A DNA stretch of 64,000 bases from Gemmatimonadota bacterium (GCA_022823145.1 JAJDXS010000078.1:62001-126000), one strand, 5' to 3'. Positions 18,024 through 27,168 are shown, counted from the stretch's first letter. A program made the numbers and translations. The notes: generated from the sequence alone by a model not told the origin.

Positions 18024-18248
18024 TTAGCGGACACCCAATCCCGAGAAAGCCTCTCGGAGCATCGAATCCTTGTCGCGCGCTATGTCGGAGCCCCCGGATG
18101 AACCGAGGTTGAAAACCGCACTGGGATCGACCGCTGGCTCTTCGCCCTTGAGGTCCTCCGCCACCAGGCGCCGCACGTATTCGGCGAGGGAGATCCCCAG
18201 CTCACCCGCACGGTCTCGCGCTTCTCGCAGCATCTCGCGCTCAAACAC
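18024..18248 (-). CDS. Ribbon-helix-helix-type small protein
   Basis: About 74 residues with an amphipathic core, REARDRAGELGISLAEYVRR, that fits the helix pair of CopG/Arc-like RHH DNA-binding proteins, followed by a polar tail. GTG 18248 lies 4 bases after the stop of the barrel gene. An ATG at 18284 inside that gene would give 86 residues. No toxin gene is adjacent, so an antitoxin role is not supported; it may be a small regulator co-expressed with the barrel protein. Confidence 0.6.
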   Translation of the reverse strand: MFEREMLREARDRAGELGISLAEYVRRLVAEDLKGEEPAVDPSAVFNLGSSGGSDIARDKDSMLREAFSGLGVR

Positions 18249-18252
18249 CGGA

Positions 18253-19605
18253 TCAGCGGAACCACCACCCACCGCCGCCGCCACCCTGGAACCGGTTGTT
18301 GACGACGTTGTTGTAGATCGACCCGAACTGGAACGAAAAGCCGAGCTGGAGCGAGTAGTTGAAGTCCTGGGAGCGCTGCTGGAGGTTCAGGAGGGCTTCC
18401 GCGTCGGTCGCGCCCTCGGCCGAGAGGTAGATCTGGTCGTTGACCCACGAGATGTTGCCCTCGGCGTTGATGCTGACTCCCCGCGCGATGCGGAAATCGA
18501 TGTCGCCCCCAAGCCTGACGTTGTAGAGGTCGATGTCGTGGAGGTAGTGGGACCCGGTCATGCTGATGGAAGCGTCGCCCCACTGCTGCCTCTGGGATAG
18601 CTCGAACTCGAGGGACTGTTCCCAGCGGGTTTCCTCCATCTGGCCGAACACCGTTTCTTCCAGGTAGCTCCGATATGCCGGCCCGATCTGGTAGAAGAGG
18701 GTCAGCGCCCGCCGAGTCGCCTCCTGGTAGGGAAAGAAGCTGTACTCGAGCGCCGGCGTCATCTCGGCGCGGAACGCCTGGTTGAAGCGCACGATGCGTC
18801 GCACCTCGCCCTGCACGCCGACCGACCAGTGGTCGGCAAGCGAATACGCGATCAGATGGCTGAATCCCCAGTCCGTCCTGGAATCGGAGAACGTTGACTC
18901 GTCGGCGAGCTCGATTTCCCGCTGGTTGTAGTTCACGTTGCCCCGGAAGTTCATCTTCCAGGTGGGGGTCACGCGGGAAGCGCTGAAGTTGCCGTCGATC
19001 CTCCTGGTCTGGCGCGTCTGTTCCCCGTCGAGCTCGGTGCGCCCGCCCAGGCGGAAAACCCAGAAGTCCCACGGGTCCTCCACTTCCTGGACCGTCACCA
19101 CGCGCTCCCCGGGATCGAGCTCTTCGGAATCGATGTCGAGGACATCGACGATCCCGTCGAACCCGTCGACGGACTCGAAGAACCCGTTGGTCGCGGCGAA
19201 GTAGAGCAGTCCGACCCCCAGGGTGCGCGCGATCTCGTCGAGCGTCTCCCGATCCGTATCCGTGGGCGATGCCTGGTGGGCCAGCTGCTCCTCGTACCCG
19301 AAGTCGCCGTTGCCGATGAAGTCGAACTGGTACTCGCGCCCGCCCGACCCCGTGGCCTGGCTGGTCATGATCAGATGGACGTCCGCACCCTCGGGGATGC
19401 GCACCCAGTTCACCCAGGGCAACTCGGTGCGGAAGTAGGTGAGGTCGCAGAAGCGGCTCGCGCAGTCGAGGAAGACGCTGACGCGGTCGCCGTTGACTCC
19501 CCCCTGTCCCTGGGCGGACACGCGGTCGTCGGGGCCCGCGAGAAGGGTGACCGCCGTGAGGCATGCAAACGCCGCCCCGGCAGAGTTTGAGGTTCGGGTC
19601 AGCAC
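18253..19605 (-). CDS. Outer-membrane beta-barrel protein of unknown function
   Basis: A 450-residue exported protein with a GTG start and an N-terminal signal ending near VSAQ. A short periplasmic domain (RVSVFLDCASRFCDLTYFRTEL, holding a probable disulfide between two Cys) is followed by alternating aromatic and polar strands (FNYSLQLGFSFQFGSIYNN) ending in a Gly-rich tail and WWFR. The strand pattern and aromatic C-terminus fit an outer-membrane barrel. The name is unknown to me; similar proteins are annotated as hypothetical. It lies 28 bases after the plug-only lipoprotein gene in the same direction, which suggests that the two act together. Confidence 0.7.
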   Translation of the reverse strand: MLTRTSNSAGAAFACLTAVTLLAGPDDRVSAQGQGGVNGDRVSVFLDCASRFCDLTYFRTELPWVNWVRIPEGADVHLIMTSQATGSGGREYQFDFIGNGDFGYEEQLAHQASPTDTDRETLDEIARTLGVGLLYFAATNGFFESVDGFDGIVDVLDIDSEELDPGERVVTVQEVEDPWDFWVFRLGGRTELDGEQTRQTRRIDGNFSASRVTPTWKMNFRGNVNYNQREIELADESTFSDSRTDWGFSHLIAYSLADHWSVGVQGEVRRIVRFNQAFRAEMTPALEYSFFPYQEATRRALTLFYQIGPAYRSYLEETVFGQMEETRWEQSLEFELSQRQQWGDASISMTGSHYLHDIDLYNVRLGGDIDFRIARGVSINAEGNISWVNDQIYLSAEGATDAEALLNLQQRSQDFNYSLQLGFSFQFGSIYNNVVNNRFQGGGGGGWWFR

Positions 19606-19633
19606 ATGCGGGACCGCGGCAGCGGCGCGACGG

Positions 19634-20029
19634 TCATCGGCGCCTCGTGGTGATTACGATGGCGCCACCGATATGGTTGGTGCCGAATCGGGTGGTGGCG
19701 TCGGAGGCGCTCATGAAGCGGATTTCGTTGACCTCGGTAGGAAGCAGATTCCACATCTCACCCAGTTCCCCGCGAAGCTGCCCGTCAATGTAGACCCTGG
19801 CGGTCTGCGGTTCACGACTCTGGAACGTCGCTCCCGCTCTCGCTTGCAGCCATCGGGGGCGCAGTGCCCGCACGGCTTCGTAGACCGTGCTGTGCGGCAC
19901 CTCCATCAACTCGTCCTGAGTGATCAGATTGCGCGAGCGGCTGGGGCCGCCGGATTCTCCGGACGACGCACATCCCGCTGAGAGGAGCGTAGCCACCAGA
20001 ACCAGAGATGAATGGGCTCGCGTCAGCAT
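19634..20029 (-). CDS. TonB-plug-like lipoprotein
   Basis: A 131-residue protein starting at ATG 20029 with a lipoprotein signal (LVATLLSAGCASS). The rest matches a TonB-receptor plug: ARVYIDGQLRGELGEM, EIRFMSASDATTRFG, and a terminal GGAIVITTRRR, where a barrel would normally begin. It has no barrel of its own but is followed by a separate barrel-like gene (18253-19605). The frame is open further upstream, but that part has no start context and would remove the lipobox from the N-terminus. Confidence 0.75.
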   Translation of the reverse strand: MLTRAHSSLVLVATLLSAGCASSGESGGPSRSRNLITQDELMEVPHSTVYEAVRALRPRWLQARAGATFQSREPQTARVYIDGQLRGELGEMWNLLPTEVNEIRFMSASDATTRFGTNHIGGAIVITTRRR

Positions 20030-20163
20030 CGTGTACCTCGCTTTTCCTGCTGCTCCGGCCGACGATTGCGGGATACCGGCCGAATCCGTTACTTCAAGTC
20101 GACACCCGCGGCCGCCGTACCGTTGGCGAACCGCGACCTCCAAGGTAGACGGAGAGGACCCCT

Positions 20164-20592
20164 TTGAGAAAGCCCAACGCTGGTCTGGCCTCAGTCGTGC
20201 TGGTCTCGTTCATGGTCTCGAGTTGCATGTCCATTCAGCGGATGCCCGTTCCCGAACCCGAGGTCCGGGACGATTTGAACGTGCGCGGGGTCGTGCTGGG
20301 CGAGGGGCCCGACAGGGAGACCTACGAGTTCTCGGAGGTGGAGGATTTCCGGTGGACGGAAACGAGCCTGGTAATTGTCGGCGTGGTGCATGCACCGGGC
20401 GAGCCCGACCACGGGCAGACCACCGCCGCGACCTTCCCACTGGCGGACATCAGCGAAGTGTTGGTCAACGAAGTGGACGGAACCCGAAGCTCCCTCATCG
20501 TCGGGGGCCTGATCATGGGGGCGACCATCGTCATCACCTTCCTGGTGACGGGCAAGTCGCAGTCAGGCGTGCCCATCGGAAGTTCGGACTAG
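20164..20592 (+). CDS. Lipoprotein with beta domain and C-terminal membrane helix
   Basis: A 142-residue protein starting with TTG 20164 behind GGAGAGG. It has a lipobox (VLVSFMVSSC), a short beta domain and a segment FPLADISEVLVNEVDG followed by a hydrophobic helix (SLIVGGLIMGATIVITFLV). The layout and the P-LADI-EV...D-RT-GG pattern recur in the lipoprotein at 32656-33141, so the two look like members of one family of unknown function. It is divergent from the plug lipoprotein at 20029. Confidence 0.7.
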   Translation: MRKPNAGLASVVLVSFMVSSCMSIQRMPVPEPEVRDDLNVRGVVLGEGPDRETYEFSEVEDFRWTETSLVIVGVVHAPGEPDHGQTTAATFPLADISEVLVNEVDGTRSSLIVGGLIMGATIVITFLVTGKSQSGVPIGSSD

Positions 20593-20652
20593 GGCCTCGC
20601 AACACGGAAGCGCCCCCGCCGACCAACTGGCCGACGAGGGCGCTCATTCCAC

Positions 20653-20697
20653 ACATGTAAACACGGGATTACATAATGCAATCCCGTGTTTACATGT
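20653..20697. terminator. Perfect 18-bp hairpin between convergent genes; repeat copy 2
   Basis: The arms at 20653-20670 and 20680-20697 are perfect inverted repeats of 18 bases (ACATGTAAACACGGGATT and its complement) around a 9-base loop ACATAATGC. It lies between the lipoprotein gene (ends 20592) and the convergent susD gene (ends 20707), so bidirectional termination is likely. No T-tract is present. It shares the GTAAA-AC outer arms and TACATWATG core with 6497-6537. Confidence 0.7.
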
Positions 20698-20706
20698 CAG
20701 TATCCG

Positions 20707-22044
20707 CTAAGTGCACACGGACGAGTTCTGAATCTCCGGGTTGAGGGTGCATTCGATCTCAGGGACCGGCATGCACGACACCCGCGGCTCGGCTCCCGGA
20801 CCGATGAGGGTTCCACCCTGCAGGAATGGGTGCTGCCAACGGTCGAGATCGAAGAGCCGCCGCCCTTCGATCCACAACGTCAGGTAGCGTTCCCGATCCA
20901 GGATCGACATGGCGTCGTCCTGGGCGTTGGGGAATTCCATTGCACCGACCGAAGCCGGCTGGTCGATCGGGTCCGCACCGTAGAACGCTCGTACCTCGTT
21001 GACCTTGGCGGTGAACGTCGCGAGATCGCCGCCAGCCAGGGCGGCCTCCGCTTCGATCAGACGCATCTCGGTCCCGGACACGATCGGCACATCGCTGCCC
21101 TGCTCCGGGTACTTGTTCTGCCGATAGTGCGCGGTCAATCCGTCCGCGCCCTGGTGGGCGCCGCTGCCCTGGCCGGTGCAGTCGCCGGTCGGAGTCACTT
21201 CGCCCCAGGAGGGACCGCTGGGGTCGTTCCATGCCCCGCAGATCGTGTACGGTGCCCGGGGATCCCCGTCGAACACGGTCTGGGCGGGCGTCGCCCACAA
21301 CCCGACCTCTGCGCGGCCCCAGGATTCGTTCCACACACCATTGCTGTTTGCGGTCTGGTGATAGATCGCGTAGTGCACGAAGTCGGTCGGCACCTGCGCT
21401 GCGGCCTGAACCGCCGCCGACCAGTTGCCCAGCCCGACATTCGCCTGCGCGATGCCGCCCTGCGCAGCGGTCACAAAAGCGCTGGCACCAGACGCGTTTC
21501 CGATGGTGATGGCCTGATTGAGCGCCACGATGGCGCTGTCGAAGGCGGCAGTTCGGGGTTGCAGCGGTCCCTTGTCGTACACGACATCGCAGAAGTTCTC
21601 GCCCAGAATACGGTGTGCGAGACCCATGAGGAGGAACAGCCGTGAAGAACCATCGAAGCTGTTGGCTTCGCCTTCAAGCACTTCCTGAAGCCGTTCCCAC
21701 GCGCTGCCCGCGGCCCACGCGGCCTCGTGCGTCTGTTCCCAGTGCCCTTCCGAATTCTCGTTGTCGAACACGCCCCTTCGGTATTGCCCGGTGGAGAAGT
21801 AGCTACCGGTACCGGCAAGGTCGTCCGTGAGACGGGCGATGTCAAAGGCGTAAAAGTCGCCGATGTGGTTGAATTCCGCCGAAGCCCCGGAGACCAGGAT
21901 CGGCATGAGGTCGCGCGTGGTAAGGTCTTCGTCCAGGATCCTCCCCGGATTGAGAACCTCGAGTTCGCACGCAGTCAGGGCAAAGACGCCGATAAGCGCA
22001 ACGAAGGCGCCCCTGCCAGCTCTTGCAGTTCGTTTGGTGATCAT
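20707..22044 (-). CDS. SusD/RagB-family outer-membrane lipoprotein (pair 1)
   Basis: A 445-residue surface lipoprotein: signal VALIGVFALTAC with lipid-attachment Cys26, then the ELEVLNPGRILDEDL opening typical of SusD-like proteins in this phylum, TPR-like helices, and the C-terminal GTEMRLIEAEAALAGGD and EGRRLFDLDRW segments. SusD proteins lie as a lid on the SusC barrel and capture oligomeric nutrients such as glycans or peptides. It starts 14 bases after susC under a run of seven G that may serve as ribosome-binding site. No glycosidase genes are adjacent, so the substrate is open. Confidence 0.93.
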   Translation of the reverse strand: MITKRTARAGRGAFVALIGVFALTACELEVLNPGRILDEDLTTRDLMPILVSGASAEFNHIGDFYAFDIARLTDDLAGTGSYFSTGQYRRGVFDNENSEGHWEQTHEAAWAAGSAWERLQEVLEGEANSFDGSSRLFLLMGLAHRILGENFCDVVYDKGPLQPRTAAFDSAIVALNQAITIGNASGASAFVTAAQGGIAQANVGLGNWSAAVQAAAQVPTDFVHYAIYHQTANSNGVWNESWGRAEVGLWATPAQTVFDGDPRAPYTICGAWNDPSGPSWGEVTPTGDCTGQGSGAHQGADGLTAHYRQNKYPEQGSDVPIVSGTEMRLIEAEAALAGGDLATFTAKVNEVRAFYGADPIDQPASVGAMEFPNAQDDAMSILDRERYLTLWIEGRRLFDLDRWQHPFLQGGTLIGPGAEPRVSCMPVPEIECTLNPEIQNSSVCT

Positions 22045-22058
22045 TTTCGTCCCCCCCG

Positions 22059-24995
22059 TCAGAAGTTCAAGGAGAGGTTCAGGATAAAGATCCTGGGCGG
22101 CGCCATGTTGTAGTACTCGTTGGGCGTCGAGTCCCCGAACCCGTTGTCATTGGCCTCCGGGTCGAGACCGCGGTAGTCGGTCCAGGTCAACAGGTTCTTT
22201 CCGGCGATCCCGATCTGGGCGCTGCGCGCGCCAGGCACGATGCCGTCCGGCAGACGGTAGGTTACGGACGCCGAGCGGATCTTGAAGAAGTCCGCCGGAT
22301 CCGTCCAGATTCCCTGGTCCGAGTAGGGCCCGATGCAGCGGGCGATATCGGCCGCCGGCAACCCCATGGTTGCAACCCGCGACGCTCCCGATCCACGGAG
22401 CGAGTAGTACTGCTCCTGAATGCCGGGGCATCCGTCACCCGGCCACACACGCCTGCGGACGTTCTGATATGCGATTCCGATGGGCCGCACCATGCCGTAC
22501 TGGCCCTCTCCGACGACATCGATGGTCAGCGTACGCCAGAGCGTCAGTCGGGAGTTCAGCCCGACCGTCTCGGTGGGGAAGAGGTTGCCGATGTATCCCT
22601 TCTCCCATTGGGGCAGGGCGCCGATCTCATCGGGATTCTGAATGATGTCGTCCCACCGGATCCACAGGGGCAAGCCCACCGTCCGGCTGGTGCCAAGGTC
22701 CTCGAGAGGCCCCAGATCGGTGATTTCGCTGTCGTTAGTGCTGTAGTTGATTCCGATGTCCCATTCAATGTCGTCGGTCCGAATCGGAACGACATTGAGG
22801 AGGGTCTCGGTTCCCCAGTTCTTGACCTCACCCAGGTTCCTGAGTGTCGCCTGCTCCGTGCCTCCCGACGGCGCTTCCTGCACCCCGATCAGGGCGTCAC
22901 GCGTGGTCTGGTCATAGGCGGTGAACTCGACACTCACCCGACCGTTCAGGAAAGAAGCGTCCACTCCGTACTCGAACTCCGAGGATACTTCGGGACCCAG
23001 ATCCGCATTCCCCAGGTTGGAGATGATCACGGCCGGAACCTGCTCGTCGGCCGACGTTGCAGAGTAGGTGCGCTTCGCCGCGAAGGCGCCTGGGGCTTTG
23101 CCGGATTCGCCCCACGCGGCCCGCAACTTGAATGTCTCGGCGAAGTCGAACGGGAAGAAGTCCTCGTCCGAAATGGTGTACGCCGCCTGTACCTTTGGAT
23201 ATGCGGCGAGGCCGAATCCTTCCCCGAAGGTGCTGAAGCCGTCCCAGCGCATTCCGGCGGTCAGGAAGAGCTTATCGTTGAGCCCTACGACTTCCTGAAC
23301 GAAGAAGCCCCCGTTTCGGGTCGTGATGCGACCCTCGAAGACCTGGGGGAGGTTGCCGCCACCCAGCACCTGTTCACCCGGTCCGGCGAACAGCTCGTCG
23401 AAACCGTTGATGGTGTAGTTGAACTCCTCATACACCTGTCCACCAAATGAGAGGTTGGAGGAAATGGCCTCGAGCGGGCTGTAGTTGAACGTCCCGCTGT
23501 AGTCGAAGGTGAGGTTGCGGTCGAACTGCTGATCAACCTCGCGGTTCCCGGCATGGTCCTCGTAGAATCCCCAGCCCTTGAAGTCGATGAAATCCGACGA
23601 GGTATAGTCGATCCCCACGTTCATGCGATGGGAGAACATATTGTTTGGTGCCCAGTTGACGGCCAGGCCGGTCACATACTGGTCGAGGTGGGTGATGATC
23701 TCGTTCTCCAGAACCAGCGAGTCATCGTTGCCGGGCGTGTACCCGGCGGTGCCGCGGAGCACGTTCAGGTAGAGGCCCGAAGCGTTGTTGCCGTTCGGGA
23801 TCCAGGTGATGTTCCGACGCCCGTAGCTGCTGTTGAGCTGGATGTTGAGGCCGTCCGCCGGCTGGAAGGAGATGTTGGCCCGGACGCTGTAGTTGTCCGC
23901 CCCCTGCGGTTCGACCACGCCCTGCCGGTCCCCGTACTGGCCCGACACGAAATAGGTCGCCGTCTCGCCGCCGCCCCGCACGCTCAGGTTGTAGACCTGG
24001 TGGTGGGCGTTCCTGAACCAGCTTCCACTCTCGGGACAGCCCGGGTCGTCCACGCCTATCTGGCCGGTCTGGTGATTGAGGATGCCGGGATCCCGGCAGG
24101 TGTTGAGGAAGAGCCCTGAAGGGTTCACGTCGGCCGCTGGTCCCTGGTGGGGCATGACGCTCATGCCTTGCTCGATCGAGGCCGACCATGCAGGAGCTCC
24201 GGCCACGCCGCGCTTCGTGAAGATCTGGATCACGCCGCCCGCAGCCTCGGTCCCGTACAGCGTCGTGGCTGCCGGGCCCTTGATGACCTCCATGCGGTCG
24301 ATGTCCGCAGGGTTGATCATGTCGAAGGCCGAGGGCGTCTGCGCACCCTCGTCGTCCGAGCCGATCGGGTTGCTCTCCAGCCGCACCCCGTCAACGTAGA
24401 TGAGCGGGTTGTTGCCCTGTGTGAGGGAGTTGTTGCCCCTCAGCCGGATCTGGCTGGCCGCACCCACCTGCCCGCTGTGATCGTTGACCTGGATGCCGGT
24501 GGTGCGTCCCTGGAGCACATCGCCGAAGTCGGTCACCGCCGTGTACTGGATGTCCTCGGCGACGATCTGGCTGATGCTGTTGCCGACCTCTCTGCGGCGC
24601 GCCTGTCCGGCGGTGCCGGTCACGACGACCCCTTCGAGCGCGATCGCATCCTGGCGGACGTTGAAGTCGGCCGTGGCCGCACCGCCCGCTGGAACGGTCA
24701 CCTCCATCTCCACACTGCCGTAGCCGATCATGTCGACCCGTACGGTGTGCTGGCCTGCCGGAACGTTGATGATCAGATAGCGCCCGACGTTGTTCGCGAG
24801 CTGCCCCAGCGACGTGCCGACCACGGAGACCTGCGCCCCTGCAATGGGCGCCTGGCTCACCGCGTCCTGGACGCTGCCGGTGATCGTTCCGGTCTGAGCC
24901 GCCGCTCTCTCCGCCAGCCCGAAGGCAAAGACGAAGGAAAGGGCGACGCCGAGCGGGACCAGACGCCCGGCACGATTCGGTCCATGAAGTCGCAT
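22059..24995 (-). CDS. SusC/RagA-family TonB-linked outer-membrane receptor (pair 1)
   Basis: A 978-residue receptor. ATG 24995 follows AAAGGAGG and begins a signal peptide ending ERAAAQ. The order is carboxypeptidase-regulatory-like domain (about 35-120), plug domain (GVVVTGTAGQARRREVGNS, then NPLIYVDGVRL and KGPAATTLYGTEAAGG), and a 22-strand-type barrel ending LNLSLNF. It imports a nutrient across the outer membrane using TonB energy together with the SusD partner encoded directly downstream. The plug sequence is close to that of the second receptor (29129-32137), so the two are paralogs. Confidence 0.95.
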   Translation of the reverse strand: MRLHGPNRAGRLVPLGVALSFVFAFGLAERAAAQTGTITGSVQDAVSQAPIAGAQVSVVGTSLGQLANNVGRYLIINVPAGQHTVRVDMIGYGSVEMEVTVPAGGAATADFNVRQDAIALEGVVVTGTAGQARRREVGNSISQIVAEDIQYTAVTDFGDVLQGRTTGIQVNDHSGQVGAASQIRLRGNNSLTQGNNPLIYVDGVRLESNPIGSDDEGAQTPSAFDMINPADIDRMEVIKGPAATTLYGTEAAGGVIQIFTKRGVAGAPAWSASIEQGMSVMPHQGPAADVNPSGLFLNTCRDPGILNHQTGQIGVDDPGCPESGSWFRNAHHQVYNLSVRGGGETATYFVSGQYGDRQGVVEPQGADNYSVRANISFQPADGLNIQLNSSYGRRNITWIPNGNNASGLYLNVLRGTAGYTPGNDDSLVLENEIITHLDQYVTGLAVNWAPNNMFSHRMNVGIDYTSSDFIDFKGWGFYEDHAGNREVDQQFDRNLTFDYSGTFNYSPLEAISSNLSFGGQVYEEFNYTINGFDELFAGPGEQVLGGGNLPQVFEGRITTRNGGFFVQEVVGLNDKLFLTAGMRWDGFSTFGEGFGLAAYPKVQAAYTISDEDFFPFDFAETFKLRAAWGESGKAPGAFAAKRTYSATSADEQVPAVIISNLGNADLGPEVSSEFEYGVDASFLNGRVSVEFTAYDQTTRDALIGVQEAPSGGTEQATLRNLGEVKNWGTETLLNVVPIRTDDIEWDIGINYSTNDSEITDLGPLEDLGTSRTVGLPLWIRWDDIIQNPDEIGALPQWEKGYIGNLFPTETVGLNSRLTLWRTLTIDVVGEGQYGMVRPIGIAYQNVRRRVWPGDGCPGIQEQYYSLRGSGASRVATMGLPAADIARCIGPYSDQGIWTDPADFFKIRSASVTYRLPDGIVPGARSAQIGIAGKNLLTWTDYRGLDPEANDNGFGDSTPNEYYNMAPPRIFILNLSLNF

Positions 24996-25126
24996 GGATC
25001 CTCCTTTGGTTGCGGACGAGGTGTGCATCCCTCGCCCAATGCAACAGAATGCGAAGCGGGCATAGTGAGACGTGAATTGACGGCGCGCAAGTATACACGC
25101 GAGTATGCCCGGCGGAATCCGCCGTT

Positions 25127-25984
25127 TCAGCGGCTGGAACGCGGAGAAACCGTGCAGTCCGTCAACGTCGTGCAAGTCACCGCGAGACGTCCCCGGTCGG
25201 TTTCGGGCACCGAGAGAATCGACACGGCGGCCACGGCTTCCCGCACGTCGACGGCGCGGGGCGGTCGGAAGGTGATGTGCACTCTCCAGGCCTGCCGGCC
25301 ACCCGCCTCGTAGGGTTCCAGTTCGACGTCCCCGATCCACGGAACCGCCCGCAATTCGCGGTTCAGGATCGAGATGTCGGCCTGGCTGCGCGGTCCCGAC
25401 CCCATTTCCAGGGTCAGGGTCTCGTTGGAGAACGGGTAGTTCTCGCGCCAGCGGTTGACGGCCCCGTTGACCTGCCGCCAGTCTCCGCCGGACGCCAGCA
25501 GGTGCTGCGCAAAGTCGCGCAGGAGGAACTCGTTGTGCTTCACGCCCGCATCGAGCGCGTCCTCGAAGTGCGTGACGAAATCGCCCTCTTCGCCCCGCAC
25601 GATGGACTGGACGCCTTCGAGGAAGTCCGTATCGGGATCTTCGGGGTTCACAACCCGCACGACCTCGGTCATCTCCGCCCAGCGGTCGCTGCCCCAGTCG
25701 ACGGGCTCACCGACCCTGGACAGATGGAACTCGCGCGCCCCGATGGCGATGCCCACGCCGTAGATGACGAAGAGGATCCGGTAGCTCTGGAACACGACAC
25801 CGAGGGTACGGCCCCACGACCTCCTGGTACGGCCTGACTCCGGGGGCGGGGCGCGTCGCGTGGTGGACATGCGGCCGCGCTTCGACGAGGGCCGCCCTCG
25901 CCTCGGTCGGGGCCCCGCCTTCCTCGCCGAAGGCGGCCCGCCGCCGTGCTTGCGACCGCCGCGCCCGCGTCCGCGCCTGCTCAC
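25127..25984 (-). CDS. Membrane-anchored protein of unknown function with very basic N-terminus
   Basis: About 285 residues if started at GTG 25984, which overlaps the stop of the upstream gene as GTGA. ATG 25870 would give 247 residues but has no ribosome-binding site. The first 38 residues are Arg/Lys/Gly-rich. A membrane helix follows (VVFQSYRILFVIYGVGIAIG) and then a mixed alpha/beta domain of about 190 residues, probably periplasmic, with FLEGVQSIVRGEEGDFVTHF and a C-terminal region near DRGRLAVTCTT. I do not recognise it. The overlap suggests that it works with the multi-pass protein encoded before it. A short GC hairpin (25110-25124) follows the stop. Confidence 0.6.
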   Translation of the reverse strand: MSRRGRGRGGRKHGGGPPSARKAGPRPRRGRPSSKRGRMSTTRRAPPPESGRTRRSWGRTLGVVFQSYRILFVIYGVGIAIGAREFHLSRVGEPVDWGSDRWAEMTEVVRVVNPEDPDTDFLEGVQSIVRGEEGDFVTHFEDALDAGVKHNEFLLRDFAQHLLASGGDWRQVNGAVNRWRENYPFSNETLTLEMGSGPRSQADISILNRELRAVPWIGDVELEPYEAGGRQAWRVHITFRPPRAVDVREAVAAVSILSVPETDRGRLAVTCTTLTDCTVSPRSSR

Positions 25985-27063
25985 AGTCCCCCCTGCACCT
26001 GCTTGTCCCTCACCTTCCAGATGAAGGAGTCGACGTAGTAGTGGAGCAGCGCGTAGGCGTACAGCATCATCTGCGACCAGAGTTCGTAGCCGCCGGCATA
26101 GTCCAGCGCCGGGATGTTGAACTGCGGTATCGCGGGGTACGGGGCAAAGTTGACGACGCCGAACCCGAACTCGTCCAGCGGCCGGTTGATGAGGAGTTGA
26201 AACGCGACCGCGTACGCGCCGCCCAGGATCAGGAACCACTTCAGCCTGCCGCTCCCGGTGAGCCTGCTCCAGAACCCCGGTCTGGACGCGCCGGTGGCAG
26301 CGGAGCGCTTCATGTAGGAGTAGACCATTACCATGTACTGGACCCCGTGCATGACGCGGTGCGCGACCGCATACAGCAGGATGGAGTTCGTGTGCCACGC
26401 TACGAAGTACCACAGGAAGTAGCTCGCGGCGATGAAGGCGTACTTGACAGGGTTGATCTGCGCCCCGGCCTTGACCGTCTTGCGCAGGTGCAGGAGGTAG
26501 ACGATCAGGTAGCCGCCGGTGACGATCCAGCTGAGCAGGAGCAGCCCTTCCACGAATCCCGCCGAGATGGGGATCTGCATGCGGTGCAGTTCGCGGATCC
26601 AGAGGAAGCGGAACATGGGCGCCTGCAGGAACATGTTCCCGTAGAGGATCCAGTGCAGCGCGAGATCGTATTTGCGCGTGCTCTCGAGGCCGGTCCTCGC
26701 CTTGAAGTCGTAGACGCGGCTGAAGCCATGCTGCTGCATGATGCTGTGCTGGTGGTCCCACGCCGACACGAGCAGCAACAGGGTGATGGGCGCCCAGACG
26801 AGTCCGGCGGCGGTCAGGGAGAAGATGGCGACGGGGCCGACGATCAGCCGGGCCTTGAAGCGCTCCCACACGTCGGGCATGCCGTAGCTGCGCACCCAGG
26901 TCGCGTAGTGGTGGGGGGTCGTCACCCACAGGTTGATCGAAGCGACCGCCACATACGGCAGCCATGCCTGGAAGCCCAGGGCGAGCGCCACCGCGAAGAA
27001 GGGGAGCCCCAGGAACCAGACCGAATCCGCGCGGGGGTTCAGGATGTAGCCGGTTCTGAACAT
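25981..27063 (-). CDS. Histidine-rich multi-pass membrane protein
   Basis: A 360-residue integral membrane protein with about nine hydrophobic helices. Conserved-looking polar motifs sit at helix ends: TTPHHYATWVRSYG, SAWDHQHSIMQQHGFSR, AVAHRVMHGVQYM and LLHYYVDSFIWKVRD. The spacing of His clusters recalls membrane di-metal or heme proteins such as desaturase-like hydroxylases, but I cannot assign it to a family. The start is ATG 27063; the frame is open to 27324 but that region is intergenic and holds a palindrome. It is coupled to the next gene by GTGA. Confidence 0.7.
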   Translation of the reverse strand: MFRTGYILNPRADSVWFLGLPFFAVALALGFQAWLPYVAVASINLWVTTPHHYATWVRSYGMPDVWERFKARLIVGPVAIFSLTAAGLVWAPITLLLLVSAWDHQHSIMQQHGFSRVYDFKARTGLESTRKYDLALHWILYGNMFLQAPMFRFLWIRELHRMQIPISAGFVEGLLLLSWIVTGGYLIVYLLHLRKTVKAGAQINPVKYAFIAASYFLWYFVAWHTNSILLYAVAHRVMHGVQYMVMVYSYMKRSAATGASRPGFWSRLTGSGRLKWFLILGGAYAVAFQLLINRPLDEFGFGVVNFAPYPAIPQFNIPALDYAGGYELWSQMMLYAYALLHYYVDSFIWKVRDKQVQGGL

Positions 27064-27168
27064 GGATTCACGGTATGCGCGGACGGGGCGGGGATCAATG
27101 CGCTGCGGCGGGCGTGTGCGTGGTTCTTCCGCGGAGCCCGGGCCCACCGTCCGCGCTCGTGGCCGCCG

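Noticed and set aside
18001-18031. Direct repeat GGCCTTAAGCGG / GGCCTTAGCGG near the end of the membrane-protein gene
   Set aside because: Short and imperfect, partly coding, with no further copies noticed; likely chance.
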